64,000 nucleotides of DNA from Xenoacremonium recifei (GCA_012184525.1 WOFQ01000028.1:1-64000); one strand, 5' to 3'. Numbered from the stretch's first letter, positions 29,837-41,909 are shown. Program-made: numbers and translations. Notes: a model not told the origin generated them from the letters alone.

Positions 29837-31577
29837 ATGGGTCGAGCCGCCAAGCGCTCCATCGAGACTTCGACCATGGCCAAACGATTCTTCTCCAAGT
29901 CCACCAGGAACCTGAAATGGCTGCTGGTGTTGTGCTTGTTCGTATTACTCTGGAGCTCGGCCTATCTAGCTCTCGTAAGTTATTCAATTGTCTATCATTC
30001 CGCCGCTGACCACTCGACTGACCCTCCAGTTCACAACCCACCTCGATGACTTCATACCCGGGAGGCTCCTCGACCAGATTGTCTCTCATGAAGACCTTCA
30101 ACGGCTAATCGTTCCCGCCAATGTGACTCCCAGCGCATCTCGACGGCTGCGGCTGTTCATGCCAGCCGATAATGCCCATATCAACTTATGCAAGAGCATC
30201 ATGTCGGCGGTAGCTCTTGGGTATCCCGTGCCGACGTTGCTGAACTGGGCCGGCGAATACAACCGTCCAAACTGGCACTTTGCCGGCAGCCACATCGCCA
30301 AGCTCGAGAGTCTTCTAGGTGCTCTTGACGCGCTCGAAGATATGCAGAATGACGATCCCGTACGAGACGACGATCTAGTCCTCCTTGTCGATGCGTACGA
30401 CATCTGGTTTCAACTCCCTCCCTCGGTCCTTATCGAGCGCTATCACCAACTCAACCGTGAAGCTGACGAGCGCATCCGCCGCGAATGGCCTGATGGCGGC
30501 TTCCCTATCCCGCCTCCACGCCAGGAGATCATCGTGACCACGGCCAAGGATTGCTTCCCCGACACCAACTCCGGCTCGAACCCTCACTATACCCACTGGC
30601 CAGCATCTCCAGCCCCCGACGACCTCTATGGCAAGGGCACCGATCAAATCGTCTCGACCTGGGACCCTGCCCGCAAATACCGGAAGATCCGCCCTCGATG
30701 CGTCAACAGCGGCATGATCATGGGCACAGTCGGGGCCTTGCGCGAGGTCACCCGCCGAGCAGCCGACAAGGTCGACCTCGTCACAATGAAGGGCCGTCAG
30801 CTCTGGAGCGACCAGGCCCTCCTCGGCGAGATCATTGGCGAGCAAGAGATGTGGCGCGAATGGGTGCAATCCCTGGCCTCCTCCTGGAACGGCATCCAAG
30901 CTCACCACAACCGCACTCTCCTCCCCCGCGACATCCGCACCATCGCCGACGCCGCTCTGCAAGGCCACCGCTTCGAGTTCGGCATCGGTCTCGACTACAA
31001 CTTCACCACCATCCCGCCTACCTGCTCAGCCGAAGAAGACGGCGCATTCGTCCCCGTGGCCGACTACGAGCGCATCGCCGACGCAGCTCATAAAGCGGGC
31101 GTCCCTGACGGAGTGCGCATACGCGGTCTGCCCCGTGAACTGCGCGGCATCTCCGATCCAGACGGCATGCTCGCCGATGTGCGCTGGGCCAACGAGCCGC
31201 TCTACACAGACCTGTTCTTCGGTGTCATTCCCGTGGGCATCCACCACAACGCCTACGTCAACGGACTCAAGCCCTGGCGTCTGCAGCACTGGTGGGAGAA
31301 GATGTGGTTCCACGCCCGACTGCGCGAGCTCGTGACGCGCCGGCTGAAAGCCCAACAAGGGGCGAGGCCGCTGGCGAGGGTGTCGCTGCCCGGGGCATCG
31401 CGCTCGGGTGAGGTCGTGTACTGGGCGCCGCGGGAGGACTACGGCACGCGGGCCGTGAGGGTGTTTGAGCGGGAGGAGTTTCACCCGGTGCGCTGGGATG
31501 ATGTGTGTCAGCGGTCAGGGGCAGCGAACTGGTACGATGAATTATTTGGGGATGAGAAGGGACCGTTAGATATATGA
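29837..31577 (+). CDS. Type II membrane protein with glycosyltransferase (PLOD-like) fold
   Basis: Two exons, 29837-29974 and 30030-31577, giving 561 residues. After a short basic N terminus comes one membrane segment (WLLVLCLFVLLWSSAYLAL, about 31-49), the usual Golgi type II anchor. The catalytic-looking part includes LVLLVDAYDIWFQLPP with D167 and D170, a DxxD/DxD-like metal site. It also has a VNSGMIMGTVGAL segment and SDQALLGEII, the pattern of procollagen galactosyltransferase and lysyl-hydroxylase-type GT domains found in many fungal proteins. The sugar donor and target are unknown. Confidence 0.75.
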
Positions 31578-31698
31578 GAGAAGGAAATAAAGTGATCAAT
31601 TCGTCGTTAACAACGTCCAGGGTATTATCGCTATCTGCATCGTAAAATCATCGCCGCAAGACCTCCAAACTCCGCGCACCGTGTTGTAATTACCGACC

Positions 31699-33753
31699 CT
31701 AAGCCTCCTCCGCAATCCGCACAATCTCACAGAGACTGCGCAGGAAGATCATGTCGACGTCCGCTGATTCAACCACGACCATCTTATCGTCGCGGACGCC
31801 GTTCTCAGCCATCATCTTGGCCGTCGCAATGAGTCGGTGGATGCACCGCATAAGTCCAGCCTCGATGTTGCGCGCGGCATTGTCTTGAACTGTAGTGCTC
31901 GGGGCGGCGTCCTTGGCCAGACCCAAAGCCGCGAGCTTCTTACGCCGGGCGGGAGAGCTGCCATTGCCCAGGCCGAGCAGGGAGGCGGCTTTCTTGGGGA
32001 TGATGCTGTCGTCGGAGCGCGGGGCGTTGCTGGCGATGGACAGACGGCTGCCGTGGGTTGCCGCCGGGTTGCTGCGAGGGACGCGCGAGATGTAGTTGTA
32101 CGCGATGATATGGGCATACAAGGCGTCGCAGATGTAGTCGGAGCAGCTGCCGAAGACGTGCCGCAACGGCGCCCACGGCGTCTGAGAGACCGGCGGCGGG
32201 TGTGGCTCCGCGACGTCGTAGGTGGACCGGTGAAGACGCAGGGATTCGCGGCCGTGAGAGACGACCTTTCTCCACATGGACCGGCGCGGGTTCGGGGAGG
32301 TTGTCAAGGGTTCACGCCAGATGTCCGTCGGCTGACGAACCTTTCGTGAGTATGAGCGAATCGTCTCAATGGTGAGACTGGATGAGAGAAGCATCGTCTC
32401 GGGGAAGCAAGCAATCGACACCCGCAGGGTCTCGATGGTGTCTGGCGGCAGGGGAATGGCTTTCACAAGATCGTCGCCGAGCTTTGGGGAATGGTAAAGC
32501 GGGTTGGATTGGTCAAGCCATGTCTGCACCGAGGGCAGAGGAGACGGCGGCCGTGAGTTCTGCATGTAGACGGTGTTGGGACGTGGCCATGAGGGCACGT
32601 CGATGTTGATGCTTTCTTCAGACTCGCTCAGGGTAAGCGATTCCAGGTCGACACTGTTGTTTTCGGGTTCGAGCTCAAGCTCAAAGCCAGGCGCCTTGTG
32701 CGGAAACTGCAGCGTTCGTCGACGGGGATCGCTGGTTCTTGATTCTCGACATCCAATATGTAAGTCACATATGGACTCGGGGAACGTCTGTCCTAGTGAA
32801 GCGCCGCGGATAGGGACGTCGATGGACTTCACCGACAGTTGCCGCCGAGGAAGTGCACTCAACGATTGTGAGGATGAGTGGTGTATCCGGGATGGCTGGA
32901 GTGAATCAAGTCCCGGAGGGGTGCGAGGGCGCGGTGAGAGCGCAACAGGCTGGTCCTCGGTGGGAGCCTCGTCGTCAATTTCGTCGTCATCCGAGTCAAT
33001 CTCAATCCAGCTGTACTCCTGAGCACGATCTGGCGACATGAGGTCCTTGGGTGAAGGAGGATGGCCCGTTGCGGAAGTGAGAGAGGTGGCGGCGGTGATG
33101 ATGGACTGTTCCCGAAGTCGAATAGAGGGGGGCATATCGCAGGCGGATGCATCGGTGCCCACTGAATCACCGTCAGAGCTCGCACTCTCAAAGCTCTGGC
33201 TCTCGAGGTTTTCATTCTCCAGAAACGACACCACGGAGTCACGCTCCTCGATTGCTCCCAATGGTTGCGCCCTCGAGAAAGAGGCATACGAGAAGATACG
33301 GCCTGGACATGACACAGAGCGGTTCTTCTCGTCAAACAGCGACATCGAGGGTGTGCCAGCCGTCATGTTCTTGGCCTCGAAAACGGCACTGGAGATTTCA
33401 AGGTCTCTTGCGAGCATCTCCGGAAGCAAGTCAACCAGTTTGTCGGCGTCCATAGTAGGCTCGATGAAGGGCTCCGTCGGCAGCTGTCCCGTCGACGGGT
33501 GTGAGGACGGCAAGGCCAGCGGGAGCATCTCTTTCATGCTCGAGACGGACCGTCGTTTGAGCAAAGCCGGTGTTTTTCTGACCCCAACAGGAGGATCTTC
33601 CCTGGGCAAGTAAACAGACACGGGAATACGCGGGCCAAGCATAGACATGGAGGCTGCTTTTTTCGATCGACAGAACACGAACGTCTGCAGACCCTGACCA
33701 GCGATCGCGAGCAGCGACCAGGACAGCTCCGTGTTATAAGAATGGCCTGGCAC
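31699..33753 (-). CDS. Large hypothetical protein with conserved C-terminal segment
   Basis: A single exon of 684 residues, convergent with the glycosyltransferase-like gene. I recognise no family. Residues 50-400 are rich in Ser, Pro, Asp and Glu and look disordered. The last 230 residues look ordered. They include basic RRSMWRKVVSHGRESLRLHR, HVFGSCSDYICDALYAHIIA and a final helical stretch, MRCIHRLIATAKMMAEN...DVDMIFLRSLCEIVRIAEEA. Met36 or Met38 may be the true start. A conserved fungal protein of unknown, possibly signalling or scaffold, role. Confidence 0.68.
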   Translation of the reverse strand: MPGHSYNTELSWSLLAIAGQGLQTFVFCRSKKAASMSMLGPRIPVSVYLPREDPPVGVRKTPALLKRRSVSSMKEMLPLALPSSHPSTGQLPTEPFIEPTMDADKLVDLLPEMLARDLEISSAVFEAKNMTAGTPSMSLFDEKNRSVSCPGRIFSYASFSRAQPLGAIEERDSVVSFLENENLESQSFESASSDGDSVGTDASACDMPPSIRLREQSIITAATSLTSATGHPPSPKDLMSPDRAQEYSWIEIDSDDDEIDDEAPTEDQPVALSPRPRTPPGLDSLQPSRIHHSSSQSLSALPRRQLSVKSIDVPIRGASLGQTFPESICDLHIGCRESRTSDPRRRTLQFPHKAPGFELELEPENNSVDLESLTLSESEESINIDVPSWPRPNTVYMQNSRPPSPLPSVQTWLDQSNPLYHSPKLGDDLVKAIPLPPDTIETLRVSIACFPETMLLSSSLTIETIRSYSRKVRQPTDIWREPLTTSPNPRRSMWRKVVSHGRESLRLHRSTYDVAEPHPPPVSQTPWAPLRHVFGSCSDYICDALYAHIIAYNYISRVPRSNPAATHGSRLSIASNAPRSDDSIIPKKAASLLGLGNGSSPARRKKLAALGLAKDAAPSTTVQDNAARNIEAGLMRCIHRLIATAKMMAENGVRDDKMVVVESADVDMIFLRSLCEIVRIAEEA

Positions 33754-35674
33754 AAACCGTGGGGTTAGCGGATCGGCGGCGGGTGGGCACCAAGGGGACC
33801 ATCAAGGAGAAGGACGAAGATCAAGGGAGAGAGACGTCTTGGCCGAGCTGCTGCGCTACACGACACGGGCTGTCTTGTGACAGGACAGGACAGGACAGGA
33901 AAGGCCGCGAGAATGAGTGCGGCCGTGACACGGAGGGGGAGAGACATGAGAGTAATGTAATGTAACTAATCACGGGTGGCCCTGGCGAGGAGGACATGGG
34001 AGGAGAATGGTGGCGTCCACCGGGGGGTAGATGGTTTCACTGCGAAAAAGCAAAATGGAACACTCGCCAAAAGCAAAACCAGCTCCTAGGACCTGGTCAG
34101 CAAGGATACGGCCTCGAGGATCGCCAGTCAACTTTGACTAGAAGTTTGGAACGCTGTCAATCCTTGCAGGGGGCCCAAGCAGGGGAAGTCAACGGCACAC
34201 TCGTGCTGCAATGCGTCGGAGAAGCAACACAACAAGAACTCTCTTGCCGCAATGCCTGAAGGCATATCCAACGAAACATGTCAAGCTCTCCCTGCCTTGG
34301 AGGCGAGAGTATAATCTGAGACCTGACTAGCCCGAAGAAGGGAGACGCGAAGCCCGCACTGGCCGGCTCACCATGAGGAGCTTCCGTCTGCCGCTAGTCG
34401 AATGACACGGCCCGGGCAGCGTGGAGAGCGCGCGGCAGGTTTAAATGAAGGAATCAAAGGGGACGGCTGCCGACATTTCGCGGCCTGGAGGCTTGCGAGA
34501 CCGGCCAGGTTACCACTGACAAATGGATCTGTGGCTCGCAGAGTTGGTGGCTGAAACGAGCGACTGGCATGGGAGCTTCGACTCTAGAGAGCGGACACGG
34601 TTGGGGGAGACGCGATGACGGAGGTCGGGTCCACGTCGGGGTGAGACATGGCGGACATAGCGGGCAAGCCTGGCGACGCACGGGAGGGAGGGAATGCGGT
34701 TCTCTCGCAGCGGCATGCTGTTTCTCGCGGGCGTGCTGAACGGCTGGCGCTGCCACATGGTGCTCTCGCGTGGGGATCAGCCGCAGCAGGGAAGCAGGGA
34801 GGAGGGAGCGCGTTGGCGCGATATGGGGCGTCAGACGGGACGCAAGGCGGAGGCCAGCTGCGAGCGCTAGAGTAGGATTGTGAGAAGTGATCAACGGCCA
34901 GGGAGGAAGAAGAAAGTTGACGATGATGGAGGGACGGCAAGCCGCGCCAGCACTGAAGCCGTTAGGGAGCGGGGGAGCTACTGGCAGCGAGCCGTGGATG
35001 GCCGGTGATGGATGACCCGTCGATGTGATCTGCGGATGCAGGGAGAGGGATGTCATGACGGCTGGCGTTGGTTGTTGGTACATAGTCTGATCTGATGCTT
35101 GACTTGAAATTCAGAAGAACTTAGTGCCTGAGGCTGCCTTCTGTGCCTGACTTGTGCCGCACCGCCACTAGAACTAGTGGCGCCGCTTTAGCGTCAGCCA
35201 CACCGCCCGCGGCTGGCTGGCTCAGTTTCCATGTTTGAAGAAAAGCTGCAAATTCTCGTCAATAGTCTGCGTCTCAAACAACGCTTCGTTGCTGATGCCG
35301 GGGGTTGACGAAACGGATTCCAATTCTTTCTGCTACGTCAGCCGATTTCTCCCGTCATTGTCTTTTTCACTAGCCCATTGGATGTTTTCCTAGCCAGCCT
35401 CAAACAAGCCCGACAAGGACTGCATGACGGGATATCTCGAGTCAGCGTCTTGACCAGGGCGACATCTCTGCAAACTTTTCCTGCTGCAGCATCCTCCTCC
35501 TCTTCTCCGACAGGACGCATCAAGCTTCAGCTAGGCCCGGCTCGGCTCCATCGCCAATCTGGTTTCCTCACGAGTTTGTTGCCACCAGATCCGTCCCCCA
35601 ACATCTGATTCCTGCAGGTCTCAGCACGCCTCCAACACTTCAGCCAGCCTCTGGACTCCTTGCATCTGCACAGC
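33754..35674. other. Long GC-rich divergent intergenic region
   Basis: It lies between the divergent unknown gene and Ipi3. A 209-codon minus-strand ORF at 34454-35083 is Pro/Arg/His/Ser-rich with no domain pattern and is overlapped by ORFs on other frames, as expected in GC-rich DNA. I do not call it. A pentanucleotide repeat is listed separately. Confidence 0.4.
33880..33899. repeat. Four ACAGG units
   Basis: A short microsatellite of ACAGG repeated four times, about 130 bp upstream of the unknown minus-strand gene. Confidence 0.8.
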
Positions 35675-37012
35675 ATGCTGTCCGAGGACTTCGTGTCCGC
35701 CATCAGCGGCCCCCCTCTGGCCGCCAACACCGCCATTTCGAAGGATGTTGGAATCTACTCTCATACACTCACACCCTCTTATGCCGTCAAGGCCTCGTTC
35801 AAGAAGAGCTCGGCGCCGGTCAACTGCCTGGCCGTCAGTGACACGCATATATTTGCGGCTCAAGACCAAAAGGCCCATGTTCACGTCTACTCCCGCGCGC
35901 GTGGCAACCAGGAGGCCCTGGTGCCTTTCCCGGAGAGGATTCGGAGTCTCGCCCTCAGCGGAGACGTTCTAGTCCTTGGGTCTGCCGAGGGGAGGCTATT
36001 CCTGTGGGAGGTGAGCTTGCTTTTTTCGTGACGGCACGCATGCAAGCCATACTAACGAGTGTCACAGACTTGCACTGGCCGACAAGTGTCCACGCCGCCT
36101 TGCCACGTTCAAGCCGTGTCCTGCCTGGCTGTGACGCCGTACCATGTGCTGTCGGGCTCGGAAGACTCCAACATCAATGTCTGGTCGCTCGCCCGCCTGC
36201 TGGAGTTTGACGCCCGAGCCGAACATGAGCCAGAGCAAACCCTCTCCAATCACCGCGGGGCCATCACAGGACTTGTCGTGGGCCCGAGCACCAACCCTGA
36301 GGCGAGCATCTGTGTGTCTGCCAGCAGAGACAAGACATGCATAGTCTGGAACTACCAGACCGGCCAAGTGCTCCGAACCTTGCTTTTCCCCGCGGCCCCT
36401 CTGTGCGTGGGCTTGGATCCGTGCGCGCGCTCGCTCGTCGTCGCCACAGACGACAGCGCAGTCTACTTCGTCGAGTTCTTCGGCGACAAGCCGATCCTTG
36501 GCCCGTCCAGTGCTGAGCTCTCCTCTATCGTCGTGCAAGTTACCACTCCGCTAGGTGTCTCGGCTCCCGCGCTTGGTCCCGCGTCCTGTCTGGCTCTCAC
36601 CCATGACGGCACCTCGTTCCTCACTGGACACACCAAGGGCAAGATTCTTCGTTGGACTCTGGCTGAGAACAGCCATCCCACAGAGCTTGCCAGTCTCAAT
36701 GCTGCAATCACTAATCTGCACTTCCTCCCTCCGTTGCCTGTTGTCAAGCCGACGAGGGCAGCGGCCGTGATTAAGCCGAACCAGAACCTGCAAAAGTATA
36801 CCTTTACAACACAATTAGACACCGACCTGAGCCCTCAAACACGACTCAGCCAGATGTTAGGGGCCAAGGGTTTCTCCTCCAATAGCCTTCAGACGGCAAT
36901 TTTGTCGTTCTCGGGTGTCTCTTCGGAAGAGAGTGGCGATTCCGCGAGACAGGACGAAGAGTTCAGGTCGATCCTCCGAGACATTCCCCTTGCTGCCCAA
37001 CAGCCTGTCTGA
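35675..37012 (+). CDS. IPI3: Ipi3-like WD40 protein of pre-60S ribosome assembly
   Basis: Two exons, 35675-36010 and 36068-37012, giving 426 residues; yeast Ipi3 is similar. I chose the Met at 35675 as the first ATG of the frame. WD40-type repeats follow one another: VNCLAVSDTHIFAA.D, IRSLALSGDVLVLGSAEGRLFLWE, VSCLAVTPYHVLSGSEDSNINVWSL, and SVSASRDKTCIVWNYQTGQVLRTL-like. The N-terminal LSEDFVSAI and the 'SLARLL' after the third repeat are typical of Ipi3. In yeast it joins Rix1 and Ipi1 to process 27S pre-rRNA in the nucleoplasm. Confidence 0.9.
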
Positions 37013-37805
37013 GCGCTCGGATGTGATGGGTTGCCATGGCAGGCAGCTATCCTGTTGAACATCGCTGCAGCTTTCCGATAGGAAACCAGGTGGAGGCCAA
37101 TGAGACGGTCTGGTGAGCTCGTAACTGATGCGGGTGTGTATATTGCACGATACACAGCAGAGCCGCACAGTTTCGGTGTGACGGCCATTTGCTCCAGAGC
37201 CAGCGCATCTTCGTCTATGGCTCGTGACACAGCCTCGAGACCTGGTTCAAGCAGAAGTCAAGGGATTACACCAGCCACAGGACTTTTGTGCCTGACCGCG
37301 GATCCTTTGAAGCCCATGAAGAGCTCCAGCTAGACCCCAGTCAGCACCGATCCAGGGACAAAATCAATTCAAATGCAATCAGCCAGCGCCCATGCCCCGT
37401 GACACAAGCCGCACCCTTTTCATGAGATATTCTCTCGTTAACTTAAAGGGTGGTATTGGGTCTTCAAGATGAACTACTCCAGCAGAGTGGGACAGATGGG
37501 TTGAGAACATGGATATCCGTCGGATGTAAGTTTTCCGGATGGCACGACGAGGAGGGATGCGGTTTGGCCCGGTCATGATTGGTGTCGCCAGAATGGGATG
37601 ATTTATTAATCGGGGTTCGCCGTGTAGCCAGCATATTAAAGAGCCTGGCTCATCCATTCCTCCAACTTCAGTGTCTCTGACATTTCATCTGATATTTTAC
37701 CGATGCTGTGCTGTTTCCTGTATTTCCTTTGATTCCCAACTTCACCATGGTCAGACGCGCGTTTCTAAACCTCCAGCGGACTCGCCTCCGCGGGGAATTC
37801 TATAT

Positions 37806-37831
37806 CCAGGCTCCCAATTGCCCGAGCCTGG
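37806..37831. repeat. 8-bp inverted repeat
   Basis: CCAGGCTC at 37806-37813 and GAGCCTGG at 37824-37831 are exact reverse complements with a 10-bp spacer. Confidence 0.65.
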
Positions 37832-37841
37832 GATGATTGGT

Positions 37842-37891
37842 GAATGCACTGTACTGTCCAGCGCACTTTTGGTGGTTGGTACAGTGCATTC
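37842..37891. repeat. 13-bp perfect inverted repeat
   Basis: GAATGCACTGTAC at 37842-37854 and GTACAGTGCATTC at 37879-37891 are exact reverse complements with a 24-bp spacer. Only 10 bp separate it from the previous inverted repeat. It could be a regulatory site, a cruciform or the remains of a small inverted-repeat element. Confidence 0.7.
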
Positions 37892-38056
37892 CAGCTGTCA
37901 GCATACCCTGGCAGGTCTCCGCGCCCGGAGCGGCAAATTTCTCCGCCCCGACTAACACCGAGCCTCCGGACTAGAATTGTTTGCATCATCGGCCATCCCA
38001 ACAGTCACGAAATTTCCGTCTGGCCGCCTCATCTCGACTCCAGCAATCCTCGAAGA

Positions 38057-38597
38057 ATGTCCGTCGTGGGAGCTGCGAAAGGCGACATGCCGCAACAAGT
38101 CCGATCACTCGTGAGTCTCCCCCAGAACCGGCCAGGTAGCGCGCGAGCAGAGAGCTCGGATTCACGTTATCCACCCCTCAAACCCGGGTTGATTGCTAAT
38201 CTTGGGCTTCATTCAGTACCGCCAATTATTGCGGCAAGGCGAGCAGTTCGCCGCGTACAACTTCCGCGAGTATGCGAAACGACGGACGAGAGATGCGTTC
38301 AAGGAGAACATGAAGGTCCAAGATCAGCGGCAGGTGCAGGAGCTGTTCCAGAAGGGGTTGAAGGAGCTGCAGTCAATGAAGGTTCGTGGGATAGATTGAG
38401 GGCCCAAGGGCTATGCTGATGCATCGCAGCGACAAACAGTCATCAGCCAGTTTTACCAGCTGGATCGACTGGTTGTGGAGGGCGGCATCTCGGTACGAAA
38501 CAGTTCCTGCTCCACGGAAGACTGCGTATACTGACTTGCATAGGGCAAGGACACGGGCAAACATGGAGAGATTGTGAGGCAAAAGGAACAGGGGTGA
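38057..38597 (+). CDS. ISD11: Isd11-like LYR-motif protein (mitochondrial Fe-S assembly)
   Basis: Four exons: 38057-38110, 38217-38381, 38430-38492 and 38544-38597, giving 111 residues. The LYR motif is formed across the first splice (L18-Y19-R20), followed by QLLRQGEQFAAYNFREYAKR, the hallmark of Isd11/LYRM4. Isd11 binds and stabilises the cysteine desulfurase Nfs1 in the mitochondrial matrix. The protein is too short to be seen without splicing. The last exon may extend if GGGTGA is read as a donor, but the simple reading ends there. Confidence 0.9.
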
Positions 38598-39168
38598 GTC
38601 AAGTTGGGACGAGACCGATACCAGATCTAACAGGCCCAGGTACGACTAAACTCCCTAATGCTTCGACGTATCGACAACGACTCACCACACGGTTATCAAA
38701 AGGCGGCGGAGAGCAGTGTATAGTAGCATGAACGGCATTTGTACATCAATCGGATACCACACCGGGGGTTTGGGTGCGATTTCGTGAGGAGGCTGCGAGG
38801 CGGCGGCACGGAGTAGGACAGTCAATTCGGGCTTAGACGGCGAATCTCAATTCCAGTGCTCTAATGAGCATCATTTCTACACCTCAATGAAGTGATTCAA
38901 TTCAATCTATGTGCTTTAAACCCGTCCTAGATTCCTGCTGCACGTGGTTCTGATGCCACCGACACGATCTTGAAATTTGTTACGTAATCATGCGTCGGGT
39001 GGTTGATTGGCCAGAAAACACAACTTGTCGCGCGAGGCTGTCCTGACTTCCGTTTCCAGCCTCCAAGATCTGCTCGAGGACTCCGAGTCAACAAACGGCT
39101 GACCATCATCTGCTGTCGCTCGCCAAACATCCAATCGACTCGGCGACTTCTTCCTAGAGACCTTCGCC
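38598..39168. other. Intergenic region, no gene seen
   Basis: 3' flank of Isd11 and leader of the next gene. Small ORFs on the minus strand lack coding character. Confidence 0.4.
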
Positions 39169-41718
39169 ATGGCGCCCGGCGTGAGTAGCGAATGCGCCCC
39201 CCTCGAAATCTCGACTGACAAGCCCAGACGCGACGCGCCAACCGCAGCGGATACGCCGAACACGATGACTTCGAAGGTACCATCAGTGATTGCGTCTATC
39301 GCATCTCGCGCTGACTCTAGCAGGTCTTCCGGTGCGACAATGGCGACACGACTGGGTGAACATTGCGCCGCCGCCGCAGGAGGAACAACCACAGCACAAC
39401 GACATCTGGGACATCGAGCTGATCCACGGCATGCCTAAAGACTCCAATCTGCTGCCGCCGCACAGTCAAGAATTGCTCCTTGCAGCCCGGTCCGGGAGGC
39501 TCTACAAGCGTCCTGCGCCTGCCGAAGAGGAGGAGGCCGATGCGGATGCCTTGCTTGCTGACAAGGCGGAGAAGAAGGAGGAGGATAGCAGCACCAAGGG
39601 CTTCAGCATCAAGCTGTGGAAGCAGATCCCCCGAAACGTCGAGGCCCCCGCCGTATCACACCTCGCGAAGCGCAGAAAGAACACGGTGACGATTGCGAGC
39701 AGGACGGTGGAAGAGAAGGCACCGGGTCCGACGGTAACGAGGGCTACGGTCAGGAGACTCGACGCGGCCGGGAACCCGTACACAGAGGAGGTGACTTTGA
39801 CCGACGGTCAGCAGGTTGTGGGTGAGATCATTTCGACGCGGGTCGAGGTCGTGCAAGCCCCTGGTGAGGGCCTGGGACATGGTTTGCTTCCACCTCAACG
39901 TAAGAAACCGACGCCGCCCAAGAGGAAGACCAAGGCTGGTCCAGGCCGCGGGAAGAAGAAGGGCAAGAACCCAGCCCCTGGGGCTGATGCCACTGGCGTG
40001 CCTGGTGCTGCCGTTCCTGTCAAGCCCGAACCGACCTCTGAAAATGTGAGTCTCGGACCTTCGCCCCTGAACAGTACATCTCTGACCTCAAGCAGGGCAT
40101 CAAGCAAGAGACCGATGACGCCGCTACGAACCAGGATAGTGAAATGGCCGATGGCGACGACGATAACGATAGTGACGATAGCGACGAAGGAGAGGAGGGC
40201 GACGATTCGCGTGTTGAAGGCAGCGAGCCAAATGAGGACAAGTCTCAAGATCAGGAGATGACGGATGCCAGCCCGTCTGTTGAGCCTCCTGTCGAGCCGC
40301 CTGTCACGGAGCAGGCAGACACCGTCATGAACGACTCAGAAGGCTCTCCCACTCGCTCTACTCCTCCAAACCCTCTCAGTCTCGCTCCGCCTCTACCCTC
40401 TATTGGTCTTCCGCCGCTCGCTCCTCGGCTTGAAGGCAGCCCTCTGAAGAACGTTGTCCTCCCTTCACCCACGACCGAGGAGCCTCCCAAGGTCACGACA
40501 CCTCCCGGGGCAGCTCTGATGGCAGCGCCGCCTCTGCCTCTCACCGAGTCAGTTCTTGAGAACGCAGCCCCTGCCGAAGTTGCCTCTGTTGTTGAGTCGA
40601 CTGTTACGGAGTCGTTGATCGCCGAGCCCCCGTCGACCATCGTGGGAGAAGCTCCAGAAGCAGCAGTCGAGCGTGATGTTCCCAAGCTCGAAGTTACGGA
40701 GCAAGAAGCACTTCTCCCCCCTCCTCCCGATCAAGTCGGCAACATCAGCACTCCCAAAAGTGAGGAGCCCAGCTCTACGCTACCTGAAACTGGTGAGAAG
40801 CCCATCGAGGAGGTTCAGGCTGGTGAGGAAGCGCTCCCTGCAAAACCAGCTCTGTTCCACCGCGACACGGCAGATACCATCAAGCCAGAAGACTCGGCTT
40901 CTATGAGCTTCCCCATCACAAATCCTGTGGAGGATGCTGTGCCGCCGTCTGATGAGGTCATGGCAGATGCCCCAGAGGTACCTCAGGAAGAACCAGAACC
41001 GCCCGCGGTCACAGAGGAGCCTGCAGAGGTTCCTCAAGAGCAAACACCAGCAGTTGAAGCAGCTCCAGAAGTTCCAGCAAAACCACCAGTAGAAGAGCCC
41101 GTAACAGTCGAGGCGCCAGCACCTGTTGAGGCTCCGGCGCCGGTTGAGTCCGAGCCGCCGGTCGAAGCACCGGCAGAGGCACCAACAGAGGCGCCAGCAC
41201 CACAAGAGTCGACGGAGCCACCTCAGGAGCCGTCTTTGGAGCCTCCCGCAGAGCCGCCGACAGAGCAACCAACCGAGCCGGTAACAGAACCTGTTGCTGA
41301 GCCTACAACGGCCCCAGCGCCCGCGGAACCCGAGCCAGCAACAGAAGAGCCGGCTGCCGTACCGGAACCAGTCGAGCCTCCAAGTCAACCACCGGTCGAA
41401 CCCGAACCCGCGGTTGAGCCACAGCCTGCTGAGCCTGTCCCTGAAGAAACGAAGGGTCCTTCGCCACCGGAGGCCCCTGTCTCTGCAGAAGAACCCGACC
41501 TTCTCGGAGGTCTGATGAGCGAACTGGATCGACAAGCAGGAGCAGCTGCCGAGGAACCAAAACCGCCTGTCGAACCAGTGCCTGTGGTTGAGGCTGTCGA
41601 AGAACCCGAAGCTGAGCCAGCCAAGGACACCGCCGCAGAGGTGCCTCCCGAAGCTCCCCCAGCAATCGACGCACCGCCTGCAGAGCAAAAGACCGATGAC
41701 AAGATGGACGAATCATAG
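39169..41718 (+). CDS. Uncharacterised protein with conserved N terminus and long Pro/Glu/Val-rich tail
   Basis: Four exons: 39169-39180, 39228-39276, 39324-40045 and 40096-41718, giving 801 residues. The first exon is only four codons. The third acceptor is a CTAGCAG doublet, so one residue more or less is possible. The ordered N-terminal part (1-200) has PVRQWRHDWVNIAPP, WDIELIHGMPKDSNLLPPHSQ and FSIKLWKQIPR. A basic patch (about 215-240, KKPTPPKRKTKAGPGRGKKK) looks like a nuclear localisation signal. From about 330 on, the tail is built of short PVE/EAP/TEP units. I do not recognise the family. A nuclear, possibly chromatin-associated, role is a guess from the basic patch. Confidence 0.75.
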
Positions 41719-41909
41719 ACTTTTCATATTAGATGAAGGGCTAGTATATGTTCGAACAACTATATGCGAACGAGTTGCGGTTAGAAAGTGTTTTCATGGG
41801 CCAGGAGGTGTACAACAGACATCTGGATATGGATTGGGCGATAGCTTCATGGAGTAATGATATGTTTATTTGATTCCGCCTTCTACCAAACAAGATTTTC
41901 CACCGCATT

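Larger units (their letters stand above)
37013..38056. other. Intergenic region with two adjacent hairpins
   Basis: No gene seen between Ipi3 and Isd11. It contains two neighbouring inverted repeats, listed separately, 170-250 bp before the Isd11 start. Confidence 0.45.

Noticed and set aside
30375..30968. 197-codon minus-strand ORF inside the glycosyltransferase-like gene
   Set aside because: Antisense shadow of a GC-rich coding exon, with no independent domain.
34454..35083. 209-codon ORF on the minus strand
   Set aside because: Pro/Arg/His/Ser-rich, overlapped by ORFs in other frames, with no domain or splice structure. Expected by chance in GC-rich intergenic DNA.
40780..41688. 302-codon minus-strand ORF rich in Trp, Arg, Cys and Leu
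   Set aside because: It is the antisense shadow of the Pro/Glu-rich repeat region. Biased composition of the sense codons explains the open frame.
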